Below are positions 35,210 through 42,197 of a DNA stretch of 42,197 bases, piece by piece. The stretch spans positions 1-42,197 of the forward strand of contig CANHAH010000010.1 of the NCBI GenBank assembly GCA_947458705.1, in the 5' to 3' direction. The number at the start of each line of letters is the position of its first letter. The stretch's first letter is position 1. The DNA is from Opitutia bacterium. Lineage in GTDB: Bacteria > Verrucomicrobiota > Verrucomicrobiia > Opitutales > Opitutaceae. The position numbers and the translations under genes were made by a program. Below the pieces are notes generated by a model. The model was not told the origin of the DNA. It did no database searches and saw only the letters and a program-made list of their open reading frames with translations.

Positions 35210-36376
35210 ATGCTGAGCGCCATGTCCGGCGTCCCAGAATCTTCGTCTAGCACTTCGTTTCTCACCGCTAGCCAACGTCGCGTGGTTGGTTTCGCACTCA
35301 CCCTCGCAGCCGTTTGCGGTGCCCTCGCGCTCCTGATTGCTGGCGGCATCGCATTAGGACGCATGATTAGTTTTTTCGCTAGCGTGCTCTGGCCTTTAGC
35401 CGTCGCGGGTGTGCTCGCTCTGATGTTGCGCCCCATCGTGGATTTACTTGCCGCGCGTCTGCATTTACGGCGCATCACGGCCGTTGTGATGATTTATGGG
35501 ACCGCGTTGTTGATCTGCAGCGGCGCGTTGTTACTGCTCCTGCCGCCATTAGTTGATCAAGTGCTCGATTTCATCGGCTACGTTCCCACGTTGGGCGAAC
35601 AAGCCAGTCTCTACATCGAGTCGCATTATCCCGACTGGGTCACCTTTGCTCAACGTCAGCTCGCCAACCCTGTCGTCCGCCAACTCAGTGATGGTCTCGG
35701 CGTCGAAGCGCAGAATTTGATCAAGCAAACGCTTCCCTCCTTGCGTGCCGCTGCGGGCAGCCTGCTCGGCCTCGGTGCGCTCGCGACCCACGTCGCGATC
35801 ATTCCCGTTTATCTCTTTTTCTTTCTACTCTCGGTCGGTGGTGATCCGACAAAAAACTTACCCGAGCATCTCTCGTTTTTAAAACCCGGCGTGCGCGATG
35901 ACATGATTTTTCTCGTGCGCGAATTCATCGGAATCATCGCTTCTTTTTTTCGAGGACAAATCCTCATCGGTCTGATCATGGGGGCACTACTAGCGCTGGG
36001 ATTTAGCCTCATCGGATTAAAGTTTGGCCTATTCATCGGGCTCTGCGTCGGTGTGCTCAACATCGTGCCTTACCTCGGCAGTATCATCGGCCTAGCTATC
36101 ACCTTACCGCTCGCATTCCTCCAAACCGATGGCGGCTGGAAACTCGTCGGATTCGTGCTCGCCGTAAAGATGATCGTGCAGCTGTTTGAGGGATGGTTGC
36201 TCACACCCAAAATCATGGGAGCCCGCACCGGCCTGCATCCAGTCACGATCATTGTCGCAATTTTCTTTTGGGGTACGGCCTTCGATGGCGTACTGGGCAT
36301 GTTGCTTGCGATTCCGCTTACCGCGTTTTTCGTCACCGCGTGGCGGCTGGTTAAACATAAATATTTTGCCGCCTGA
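35210..36376 (+). CDS. AI-2E/PerM-family membrane permease
   Basis: 388 aa with about eight hydrophobic segments: paired helices at residues about 22-70, one at 93-120 (MIYGTALLICSGALLLLLPP), a central soluble-looking helical part (about 125-190), then VAIIPVYLFFFLLSVGG, GQILIGLIMGALLALGFSLIGL, FGLFIGLCVGVLNIVPYLGS and the last pair ending FFVTAWRLVKHKYF. The block LNIVPYLGSIIGLAI and the 'GxxLHPVxII' element (TGLHPVTIIVAIFFWGTAF) are diagnostic for the AI-2E/TerC-unrelated PerM family. Members include quorum-signal exporters and Na+/H+ antiporters; the substrate here is unknown. It is followed after 7 bp by a small zinc-ribbon gene. Confidence 0.9.
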   Translation: MLSAMSGVPESSSSTSFLTASQRRVVGFALTLAAVCGALALLIAGGIALGRMISFFASVLWPLAVAGVLALMLRPIVDLLAARLHLRRITAVVMIYGTALLICSGALLLLLPPLVDQVLDFIGYVPTLGEQASLYIESHYPDWVTFAQRQLANPVVRQLSDGLGVEAQNLIKQTLPSLRAAAGSLLGLGALATHVAIIPVYLFFFLLSVGGDPTKNLPEHLSFLKPGVRDDMIFLVREFIGIIASFFRGQILIGLIMGALLALGFSLIGLKFGLFIGLCVGVLNIVPYLGSIIGLAITLPLAFLQTDGGWKLVGFVLAVKMIVQLFEGWLLTPKIMGARTGLHPVTIIVAIFFWGTAFDGVLGMLLAIPLTAFFVTAWRLVKHKYFAA

Positions 36377-36383
36377 TTTACCT

Positions 36384-36650
36384 GTGGCTCGCATTCCAAC
36401 GCCTCTTCCGGAATGTGCCCAGTGTGGTACCGAGATTCCACCTCGAGCGCTAGCGTGCCCTGAGTGCGGCGCTGACGAGCGCACTGGCTGGCGCGAAACC
36501 TCGATCTACGACGGTCTCGACTTACCCGAAGCTGACAGCGATCTATCGCCTGCCAAGCGTGGGAGTTCGAAGCGGATGGCCTGGTATTGGATCGTCACAT
36601 TGGTGGCAGTGTTGTTATTCATTCTGCTTTCAGCGCTAGGCCTGCGTTGA
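36384..36650 (+). CDS. Small zinc-ribbon protein with C-terminal membrane anchor
   Basis: 88 aa from a GTG at 36384 (VARIPTPLPECAQCG), 7 bp after the permease stop; the frame is open further upstream but that part overlaps the permease and has no protein-like character. Residues 11-30 contain a double CxxC zinc ribbon (CAQCG ... CPECG, 13 residues apart). The middle is acidic and probably disordered. Residues about 62-85 form one transmembrane helix (WIVTLVAVLLFILLSAL), giving a tail-anchored arrangement with the ribbon in the cytoplasm. No family name is certain; such small ribbon-TM proteins are common and uncharacterised. Confidence 0.7.
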   Translation: MARIPTPLPECAQCGTEIPPRALACPECGADERTGWRETSIYDGLDLPEADSDLSPAKRGSSKRMAWYWIVTLVAVLLFILLSALGLR

Positions 36651-36723
36651 TTATCCGCCAGATTCATTAGCTCAGCGACGCCTTTCTTCTTTCGTTTCAC
36701 CGGTCTGACCCTTTGCGTGGGAC

Positions 36724-37707
36724 ATGGCTTGGGAGATTCAGTTTCAACACGGCATTCACCTACCACAAATCGGCTGGTCCCTAGACGCGACCCGTCGAGC
36801 TGAGCGTGCCATCATTTCCCACGCACACTCCGATCATATGGCCCGCCATGCCGAGGTGATTTGCACCCGTGCAACCGCTCGGCTAATGCGCGCCCGACTG
36901 CCGAGCAAAAAACGCCAAGAACACATTTTGCCTTTTGGCCACACCGAGCAACTCACCCCCGAGTGCACCGTCACGCTCCATCCCGCCGGTCATATTTTCG
37001 GCTCCGCACAAATTTTCCTAGATCACTCTACGCACGGATCACTGCTTTACACCGGTGATTTCAAACTCCTACCGAGCCACGCCGCCGAAGCCTGCGCCAC
37101 TCCGCGCGCCGATACGCTCATCATGGAGACCACCTTCGGACTGCCTCGCTATGTTTTTCCACCAACGAATGAAGTCGTCGCCAATCTCGTCGCGTTTTGC
37201 CGCGAAACCCTAGCCGCCGGCGCCACACCCGTGCTGCTGTGTTATAGTCTTGGTAAAAGCCAAGAAGTCTTGCGCGCCCTCACCGACTCTGGACTACCGA
37301 TCATGCTTCAATCCGAGACCCACCGGCTCACTCGCATCTGCGCACAACTTGGGCTCGATTTCCCGCCGTATAGCGAATTCGATGCAGCCACTCACGCCGG
37401 CCACGTCATAATTTGCCCACCGCACGCGCCCGGTCTGCTTAAACGTATTGCCGCTCCCCGCACCGCCTCGATTACCGGTTGGGCTCTAGACTCTCGGCCG
37501 TTCCATGGGCAGCAACACGCCGCCGCCTTTCCGCTCTCCGACCACGCCGATTATCCCTCGCTCCTACGCTACGTAGAACTTGTCCAACCCAAACGAGTCT
37601 ACACCCTTCATGGTTTCGCTAAACCCTTTGCCGCCACTCTTCGAGCCCTCGGCATCGCCGCTCAGCCCATCGGCACCGATTTCCAAACCGAACTCCCACT
37701 CGCATAA
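36724..37707 (+). CDS. Metallo-beta-lactamase-fold exonuclease-like protein (beta-CASP type)
   Basis: 327 aa. Metal-binding motif HAHSDH (residues 33-38), then HPAGHIFGSAQ, GDFKL and METTFG follow the CPSF/beta-CASP order. Later elements are CYSLGKSQEVLRAL, FPLSDHADY (the second DHAD-type His motif) and VYTLHGFAKPFA with the closing His. This pattern matches the nucleases often called 'ligase-associated DNA exonuclease', normally coded beside an ATP-dependent DNA ligase and Lhr-type helicase. Neither partner is present here, so a different RNA or DNA processing role is possible. The start ATG at 36724 gives a complete N-terminal strand. Confidence 0.85.
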   Translation: MAWEIQFQHGIHLPQIGWSLDATRRAERAIISHAHSDHMARHAEVICTRATARLMRARLPSKKRQEHILPFGHTEQLTPECTVTLHPAGHIFGSAQIFLDHSTHGSLLYTGDFKLLPSHAAEACATPRADTLIMETTFGLPRYVFPPTNEVVANLVAFCRETLAAGATPVLLCYSLGKSQEVLRALTDSGLPIMLQSETHRLTRICAQLGLDFPPYSEFDAATHAGHVIICPPHAPGLLKRIAAPRTASITGWALDSRPFHGQQHAAAFPLSDHADYPSLLRYVELVQPKRVYTLHGFAKPFAATLRALGIAAQPIGTDFQTELPLA

Positions 37708-37743
37708 ACACGGTTTATCTCCGCCGCATTGCTCGAAGTTCAC

Positions 37744-38541
37744 ATGACTCGCTTTTGGCTCACTCTTATTTGTTCCCAAGCATTCGCGTTCACCACGCTC
37801 GCGGCTCAACCCGCCCTCGGCCCAGGAGAAGCTCTCACCTATCGCGTAGGCTGGGGATTTTTTAGTAACGCTGGTGAAATTAAAATCTTTAGCGAGAGTC
37901 CTCCACCAGAGACTGCGCCCGAGCAACTACTCACCGTCACCACGACCGCCACGCGCGGGCTCGCGCGCGCTCTGTTCGCCTTTGATGCTAGAGCCGAAGC
38001 CTGGATCAACGCCCGCACTGGCCAACTCCAGTCGCACATCGAAACGACCACCACTTCGAATAAAAAAAACCGCAACCGCACCACTTTTGACTACGCCACT
38101 CGCACCGCATTCTATCGCGATGAATTCAACCCGTCCAAAAATCTCGATTTCCCTCTGTCCACAGGCGAACCCCTCGACCTCATCCTGAGCCTTATAAATA
38201 CTCGCAGTTGGGACCTCAAACTCGGTGAAAACCGCGACGCCCTGGTCCTCTTTCAAGAGGAAGCCTATGAGCTCACGATCCACGCCGTGCGCTATGAGAC
38301 ACTCAAAACACCTCTAGGCACCTTCAAAACCCTAGTACTGGAGCCGCGCATGGAAAAAACTCCGCCTAAAGGCATGTTCAAACGGGGCACCGCCGTTCGC
38401 GTGTGGATCGCGCAAAACGACCCGCAGCGCCTGCCGGTCCAATTTGAAGTCGAATTCAAATTCGGCTCAGGTGTCGCCACGCTCATTTCCTACCAAGCGC
38501 CTTACACCCCGAACTCCGATGCAGCGGATCCTCGTCCTTAG
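37744..38541 (+). CDS. DUF3108 domain exported protein
   Basis: 265 aa from the ATG at 37744 (MTRFWLTLICSQAFAFTTLAA is the signal). The DUF3108 core opens with GPGEALTYRVGWGFFSNAGE, continues with IETTTTSNKKNRNRTTFDY, FPLSTGEPLDLILSLINTR, and the closing repeat YETLKTPLGTFKTLVLEPRM with VRVWIAQNDPQRLPVQFEVE. The family is a beta-rich, outer-envelope-directed protein of unknown function with a fold related to lipoprotein carriers. The last 23 bp overlap the following glycosyltransferase gene, so the two are likely cotranscribed and may both serve envelope biogenesis. Confidence 0.85.
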   Translation: MTRFWLTLICSQAFAFTTLAAQPALGPGEALTYRVGWGFFSNAGEIKIFSESPPPETAPEQLLTVTTTATRGLARALFAFDARAEAWINARTGQLQSHIETTTTSNKKNRNRTTFDYATRTAFYRDEFNPSKNLDFPLSTGEPLDLILSLINTRSWDLKLGENRDALVLFQEEAYELTIHAVRYETLKTPLGTFKTLVLEPRMEKTPPKGMFKRGTAVRVWIAQNDPQRLPVQFEVEFKFGSGVATLISYQAPYTPNSDAADPRP

Positions 38542-39403
38542 AGGCGGTGCGCTCGGTGACTTCATCGTCACCCTCCCCGCACTCGCAGCGCTCCGCCACC
38601 AAGCGCCCGCCGCCCACATTGAGCTCGCCGGCAATGCTTCCGCCGCAGCGCTCGCGCTCACCCGAGGCCTCATCAACGCCGTACATTCCCAACACGAAGC
38701 CCGCTGGTCCTCGCTTTACGAAAGCGCCCCTCTGCCTGTTGATTTCGCCACCTGGCTCGCGAGCTTCGATGTCATTCTAAATTTCTGGCCCGACCTCGAC
38801 GCCGACCTCGCCCACCACTTCCCGCTGCATTCTGCGCAGACATTTTTTACCGCCCCCGCCCAACCCACCTGCGCGCCCGCCGCCGCCCACTACTGCGCAC
38901 TGCTCCGAGGTCTAGGCATCGCCACTACCACCTTTTTTTACTGTCTAGCCGGACGAAGCGCCTCACTTATAACTCGGCGCGTAGCGATCCATCCCGGTAG
39001 CGGCTCACCCAAAAAAAATTGGCCGCTGGAACGCTGGCTCGAACTGGCCACCTGGCTGCGCTCCGCCCACCATGCCGAGCTACTTATCATCACTGGCGAG
39101 GCTGAAAGCTCTGCTACATGCCTAGCCTTCGCCCCACTCGGCACCGCAGCGCACCAACTCCCGCTCGAAATTCTTATCCGCGAATTGTCTACCTGCCGTC
39201 TCTTCCTTGGTCACGACTCCGGAATTAGCCATCTCGCCGCCGCCTGCTCGATACCGAGTCTGCTTTTTTTTGGCCCCAGCGATCCTACGATCTGGGCGCC
39301 GCCTGCACCCCACGTTCAACCACTAAAGTCCAGTTCGAGCGTAGCGAGCATCTCCTTGGCGACCGCTCAAACCGCGATCAGCTCCCTACTGACGAACGTG
39401 TAG
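38519..39403 (+). CDS. Glycosyltransferase family 9 (heptosyltransferase-like)
   Basis: 294 aa from the ATG at 38519, whose first residues MQRILVLRGGALGDFIVTL carry the family's N-terminal glycine-rich loop. The frame is open upstream to 38444 inside the DUF3108 gene, which was rejected. The C-terminal donor-binding half shows VAIHPGSGSPKKNWPLERW and FLGHDSGISHLAAACSIPSL followed by FFGPSDPTIWAP, the GT9 signature for ADP-heptose:LPS transferases and relatives. It is somewhat short for the family (usually 320-360), mostly in the inter-domain part. A cytoplasmic-face role in lipopolysaccharide core assembly is likely; sugar specificity is not readable. Confidence 0.9.
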   Translation: MQRILVLRGGALGDFIVTLPALAALRHQAPAAHIELAGNASAAALALTRGLINAVHSQHEARWSSLYESAPLPVDFATWLASFDVILNFWPDLDADLAHHFPLHSAQTFFTAPAQPTCAPAAAHYCALLRGLGIATTTFFYCLAGRSASLITRRVAIHPGSGSPKKNWPLERWLELATWLRSAHHAELLIITGEAESSATCLAFAPLGTAAHQLPLEILIRELSTCRLFLGHDSGISHLAAACSIPSLLFFGPSDPTIWAPPAPHVQPLKSSSSVASISLATAQTAISSLLTNV

Positions 39404-39487
39404 CCCAAGCAGCGTCAAGTGGGGGCAGCCAAAAACACTTAACTAGTGAGAGCGCGGTTTATTCTTTGATTATCTGCGGCGCGGCCT

Positions 39488-40912
39488 TTGAGTGCGCGCC
39501 TTTCCACGTTGAACGCCACCACCGCGCCCGCCTCCGCTACTCAAAAAAAGGACGATCTAGCCCGCAGCTTCCGCCTGTGCACGGCCGACGGCATAGTCGC
39601 CATGCCAATCGTTACGATGTCGCTGCCAGTAAATGTCTTCATAACCGCGCTGGTCACCAAAGCCTTCGTCCTACCTAAACCCGCGATCGGACTGCTCACG
39701 GCGATGCCGTTCATCGCTAATTTTTTCCAGATTTTTGCGGCACCATTTATCGCTCGTTGGCGCCCGCCCAAGACCGTCACCGTTACCGCCGCCTGGATTC
39801 ATCTCGCCCTATGGATTGTACTAGGGGTTGCTTTGCCTTGGATACCGCGTACCGACGCTGCCGTCGCCGCGCGTTGGCTCATCCTCTGGTTTTTCATCTC
39901 CAGTTGCTTCGCTGCCGTCGCAGGCGTGTCATGGAATTCCTGGGTTCAAGAATGGGTCCCCGCCCGGCTGCGCGGAAAATACTTCTCGCGCCGCAACGCT
40001 TACCTCCAGTTTTCAACGCTGGCCTTTTTGTTTTTCGCGGGCTGGACGCTCGCGCATTGGGACTATGCGATCGCCGCTTTTCAGTTGGTAATCGGAGTTT
40101 CATGCTTCGTACGCATCTACTCGATTTATTGGCAATGGATCGCGCCTACGCGTAGTCTACCAAAAGCGATCGCGCCCGTACTATCCTTGCGCGAACAATT
40201 TCAGGTACTCCAAAGCAGCCGTTCGTTTTTGCTCTTCGTCATATTCGGTTCCGTGTGGTCGTTCGCGGCGAATTGTTTCGGTCCGTTTTATCACGTGTTT
40301 ATGTTTGAGCAGCTCAACTTTTCAGCGTTCGACGTCGGCATTTTATCCACGTTTACGGCACTCGGCGGAGCACTCGCGCTTCCCGCGTGGGGGCGCCTGC
40401 TTGATCGTTTCGGCAACAAGCCCGTCATGACGTTTGCCCTCATCACCTGGCAGCTCCAAAACTTCCTGTGGTGTTTCATCACGCCCGCCAATCGTGAATT
40501 ACTTTACGGCATGTGGGTCTTCGGTGGGCTCACTAGCGCGTGTTTCATTTTAGGGCAATTTACGCTCCTTTTGCGCTTACTTCCCGTAGAAGCGAAGAAC
40601 CTCGCGATCGGTTTCAATCTCGCGATCACCTCGCTCGTGGCTGCCGTCGCGCCGATCATTGGTGGTGGCGTCTTACAATGGGCCCTCGCGCGATGGAGCG
40701 ACGACCTCGCGGTTTACCACGTTTGTTTTTTACTCCAACCGCTCCTCTCTCTCGTCGCCGCGGGTATATTGCTGCGCGTTCACGAGCCTGCGGCGGGGTC
40801 GCTCACGATGGTCTTCGGCGCAATGCGCAACATCCGCACCCTTGGTGGCGTCCTCGGCTTGGATTTTTTGATCAACTACGTCTTTTACCGCGCACCCAAC
40901 AAACGCCGCTAG
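39488..40912 (+). CDS. MFS transporter
   Basis: 474 aa reading from a TTG at 39488; the ATG at 39602 (MPIVTMSLPVNV) is an alternative but would cut the first helix region. About twelve hydrophobic segments are visible, such as AIGLLTAMPFIANFFQIFAAPF, WLILWFFISSCFAAVAG and LAIGFNLAITSLVAAVAPIIG. The loop between helices 4 and 5 (WVQEWVPARLRGKYFSRRNAY) is characteristic of a small MFS group of unassigned substrate seen in Verrucomicrobiota and relatives. GRLLDRFGNKPVMTFAL is the second A-like motif. An intrinsic terminator lies 178 bp downstream, and no other gene is supported between them. Confidence 0.87.
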   Translation: MSARLSTLNATTAPASATQKKDDLARSFRLCTADGIVAMPIVTMSLPVNVFITALVTKAFVLPKPAIGLLTAMPFIANFFQIFAAPFIARWRPPKTVTVTAAWIHLALWIVLGVALPWIPRTDAAVAARWLILWFFISSCFAAVAGVSWNSWVQEWVPARLRGKYFSRRNAYLQFSTLAFLFFAGWTLAHWDYAIAAFQLVIGVSCFVRIYSIYWQWIAPTRSLPKAIAPVLSLREQFQVLQSSRSFLLFVIFGSVWSFAANCFGPFYHVFMFEQLNFSAFDVGILSTFTALGGALALPAWGRLLDRFGNKPVMTFALITWQLQNFLWCFITPANRELLYGMWVFGGLTSACFILGQFTLLLRLLPVEAKNLAIGFNLAITSLVAAVAPIIGGGVLQWALARWSDDLAVYHVCFLLQPLLSLVAAGILLRVHEPAAGSLTMVFGAMRNIRTLGGVLGLDFLINYVFYRAPNKRR

Positions 40913-41089
40913 TAGCTTTTCTACAGCGCAGTCCCAAGCTAATCGCTGCAATGAACAAGGAGCCCGAACCCCAACATCAAACTCTATCCGAGGTAGCGGA
41001 AGAACGGCTGGCGCGCGCCTAAGACTGTTAAAGGGACAGGTAAAAAATAAAAATCCGCCAGCGAACTACCGTTGCTCTGCCACCAAAAC

Positions 41090-41112
41090 CGCAACTTACC
41101 GTTGCGTTTTTT
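41090..41112 (+). terminator. Rho-independent terminator after the MFS gene
   Basis: CGCAAC (41090-41095), loop TTACC, GTTGCG (41101-41106), then six T (41107-41112). The stem is short but GC-rich and the U-tract is complete. It sits 50 bp before the start of the sugar kinase gene, which must then have its own promoter or depend on read-through. Confidence 0.75.
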
Positions 41113-41162
41113 GTTTCCCTCACGCGCGCAGCGCCAAGGCTGCTATCACGCCCGCCGCCCGC

Positions 41163-42071
41163 ATGACCGACTCGCCCCTGCCGCTATATACCCTCACGGG
41201 CAACCTCCTCGCCGAGCGAACCCTCACGTTACCCACTTGGAGCGCCGGCCGCACTCAACGCGCCACCGCCGAAACCTTCCAAGTCGGAGGCAAGGGCATC
41301 AACGTCGCCAAAATGCTCACGCGCCTCGGCGCGCCCAACACCGCCCTCGGCTTCGCCGGCGGCGCCACCGGCGACGAATGCCTCGCGTGGCTCCGTCGCT
41401 CCGGCCTCGCATTCCACACCTTTCCTTCGACCACACCCACCCGCACGGGCACCGTCATCCGCGCCTCCGGCCAACCCGAGACGACCTTTCTCGGCCCCGA
41501 CGCCGCTCCCGACGCCGCCGCGCTCCGCGCCTGCGCGGATTTTCTCGATGCTCAACCCGCCGGCCTCACCCTAGCCCTTTGCGGTAGTTTCCCGGGCTGG
41601 ACTCTCCCCGACTTCGATGTGCTCCGCGCCACCCTAACCCGCTGGATCGCGCGTGGAACCCTCGTAGCCGATACTTATGGCCCGCCGCTCGCGTGGCTTA
41701 TAGCGCGTCCTGTAGCGCTCGTTAAAATTAACGCTGACGAACTTCGCGCCCACGCCCCCGATCTCGCCCATCTACCCGCTCACGCCGCCGCGCAACGCTG
41801 GATCGTCACCGACGGCCCCCGCCCCATCCAGCTCCGCGATCAGTCCGGACCTCTTCTAGAAATTACTCCGCCTCAGATCGAAGAAATTTCCGCCACCGGC
41901 TCAGGGGATGTCTTTCTTGCATGTGTGCTACACGCCTGGTGCAACCGAGGATACGACCTTTCCACAGCCGTAAAATTCGCTCTGCCGTACGCCGTCGCCA
42001 ACGCGGCGCACCCTGGAATTGCCGAATTTCCCGAACCTACTCCGATCACTTCCCATAATTTCACCAAATAA
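41163..42071 (+). CDS. PfkB-family carbohydrate kinase (1-phosphofructokinase/tagatose-6-P kinase-like)
   Basis: 302 aa. The N-terminal substrate motif is [17 protein letters not shown] (residues 40-56), characteristic of the hexose-phosphate kinase branch (LacC/FruK) with its GGKGxNVA core. The C-terminal motif [16 protein letters not shown] carries the catalytic Asp of the family's GAGD anion hole, here GSGD. SFPGW (a GS.P-type lid loop) and [11 protein letters not shown] agree. It phosphorylates a sugar or sugar phosphate with ATP in the cytoplasm; the exact substrate is unresolved. It is flanked by terminators on both sides, so it looks monocistronic unless it reads through into rplU. Confidence 0.88.
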   Translation: MTDSPLPLYTLTGNLLAERTLTLPTWSAGRTQRATAETFQVGGKGINVAKMLTRLGAPNTALGFAGGATGDECLAWLRRSGLAFHTFPSTTPTRTGTVIRASGQPETTFLGPDAAPDAAALRACADFLDAQPAGLTLALCGSFPGWTLPDFDVLRATLTRWIARGTLVADTYGPPLAWLIARPVALVKINADELRAHAPDLAHLPAHAAAQRWIVTDGPRPIQLRDQSGPLLEITPPQIEEISATGSGDVFLACVLHAWCNRGYDLSTAVKFALPYAVANAAHPGIAEFPEPTPITSHNFTK

Positions 42072-42091
42072 AGCCTTGCTTTCACGCTTCA

Positions 42092-42118
42092 AAAACCGCT
42101 TTTTCAGCGGTTTTATTT
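42092..42118 (+). terminator. Terminator-like hairpin abutting the rplU start codon (possible leader attenuator)
   Basis: AAAACCGCT (42092-42100), loop TTTTC, AGCGGTTTT (42106-42114), with TTTTATTT (42111-42118) running straight into the ATG at 42119. It would terminate the kinase transcript. Because it occupies the ribosome-binding region of rplU, it could also control that gene by attenuation or by hiding the initiation region. Confidence 0.65.
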
Positions 42119-42197
42119 ATGAAAGCCACTATCAAGACCCAAGGCCAGCAGTTCACTGTCACCGAGGGCGACGTTCTCATCGTCAATCGCTACCCCA
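42119..42197 (+). CDS. rplU: Large ribosomal subunit protein bL21, partial (5' end only)
   Basis: The first 26 codons, [20 protein letters not shown] then IVNRYP, match the bL21 N-terminus (usual form 'MYAVIKTGGKQYRVxEGDxLxV'), where a beta-strand and the KTxGxQ loop open the protein. The gene continues past the right edge; rpmA (bL27) would be expected next, from its usual order. The start codon has no Shine-Dalgarno sequence and is directly preceded by the U-tract of a hairpin. Confidence 0.82.
   Translation, partial: MKATIKTQGQQFTVTEGDVLIVNRYP

Noticed and set aside
40951-41022. Possible 23-codon gene after the MFS transporter (starts MNKEPEPQHQ)
   Set aside because: Too short to judge, no ribosome-binding site or homology clue; left as intergenic sequence before the terminator at 41090.
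1-42197. tRNA, rRNA and CRISPR arrays
   Set aside because: No cloverleaf-like GGTTCGA context, rRNA segment or regularly spaced repeat was noticed in intergenic regions by eye; a covariance-model scan was not possible here.

Overview
The window looks like a chromosomal segment from a member of the Opitutaceae (Verrucomicrobiota) or a close relative. The evidence is two very large TonB-dependent receptors with the 'SPFxV...GYxAxxTxSGTRL...TEGT' plug style I associate with that family, a LacI regulator and sulfatase beside them, and start codons mostly lacking clear Shine-Dalgarno sequences. This placement rests on recognised sequence style, not on a search.

Region 1 (1-13293) is a polysaccharide-utilisation-like locus. 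A truncated LacI-family regulator (minus strand) is divergent from a TonB-dependent receptor, which is followed by a paralogous receptor. A four-gene cluster comes next: a Tat-exported protein resembling an alpha/alpha-toroid polysaccharide lyase, two tandem paralogous secreted proteins of unknown family, and a type I sulfatase. The same 13-bp inverted repeat, TGCAACGCTTGCA, lies beside the regulator start and upstream of the second receptor, followed in both places by two short conserved blocks at identical spacing. This suggests one regulon for a probably sulfated, uronate-containing glycan. No SusD-like gene is visible.

Region 2 (13290-21725, minus strand) is a complete phosphate module in one apparent operon: porin, pstS, hairpin, pstC, pstA, pstB, phoU, phoB, phoR. 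A pair of 8-bp direct repeats exactly 22 bp apart upstream of the porin looks like a Pho box. PstC and PstA carry unusual extracytoplasmic insertions of about 200 and 50 residues.

Region 3 (21726-28224) holds a decayed IS200/IS605-type tnpB remnant with a strong nested hairpin at its 3' end, then a SYLF-domain lipoprotein-like gene, asnS, a YebC-family regulator and uvrA.

Region 4 (28437-35160) is a four-gene set: DUF1302 outer-membrane protein, DUF1329 periplasmic protein, YCF48-like beta-propeller and MMPL/RND transporter. It looks like a trans-envelope system for a hydrophobic substrate. A canonical intrinsic terminator sits inside the first codons of the propeller gene and divides the set in two.

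Region 5 (35210-42197) contains housekeeping and envelope genes: an AI-2E/PerM-type permease, a small zinc-ribbon membrane protein, a metallo-beta-lactamase-fold nuclease-like protein, a DUF3108 protein overlapping a family 9 glycosyltransferase, an MFS transporter, a PfkB-family sugar kinase and the first codons of rplU (bL21). A hairpin plus U-tract directly abuts the rplU start codon. No tRNA, rRNA or CRISPR array was seen.
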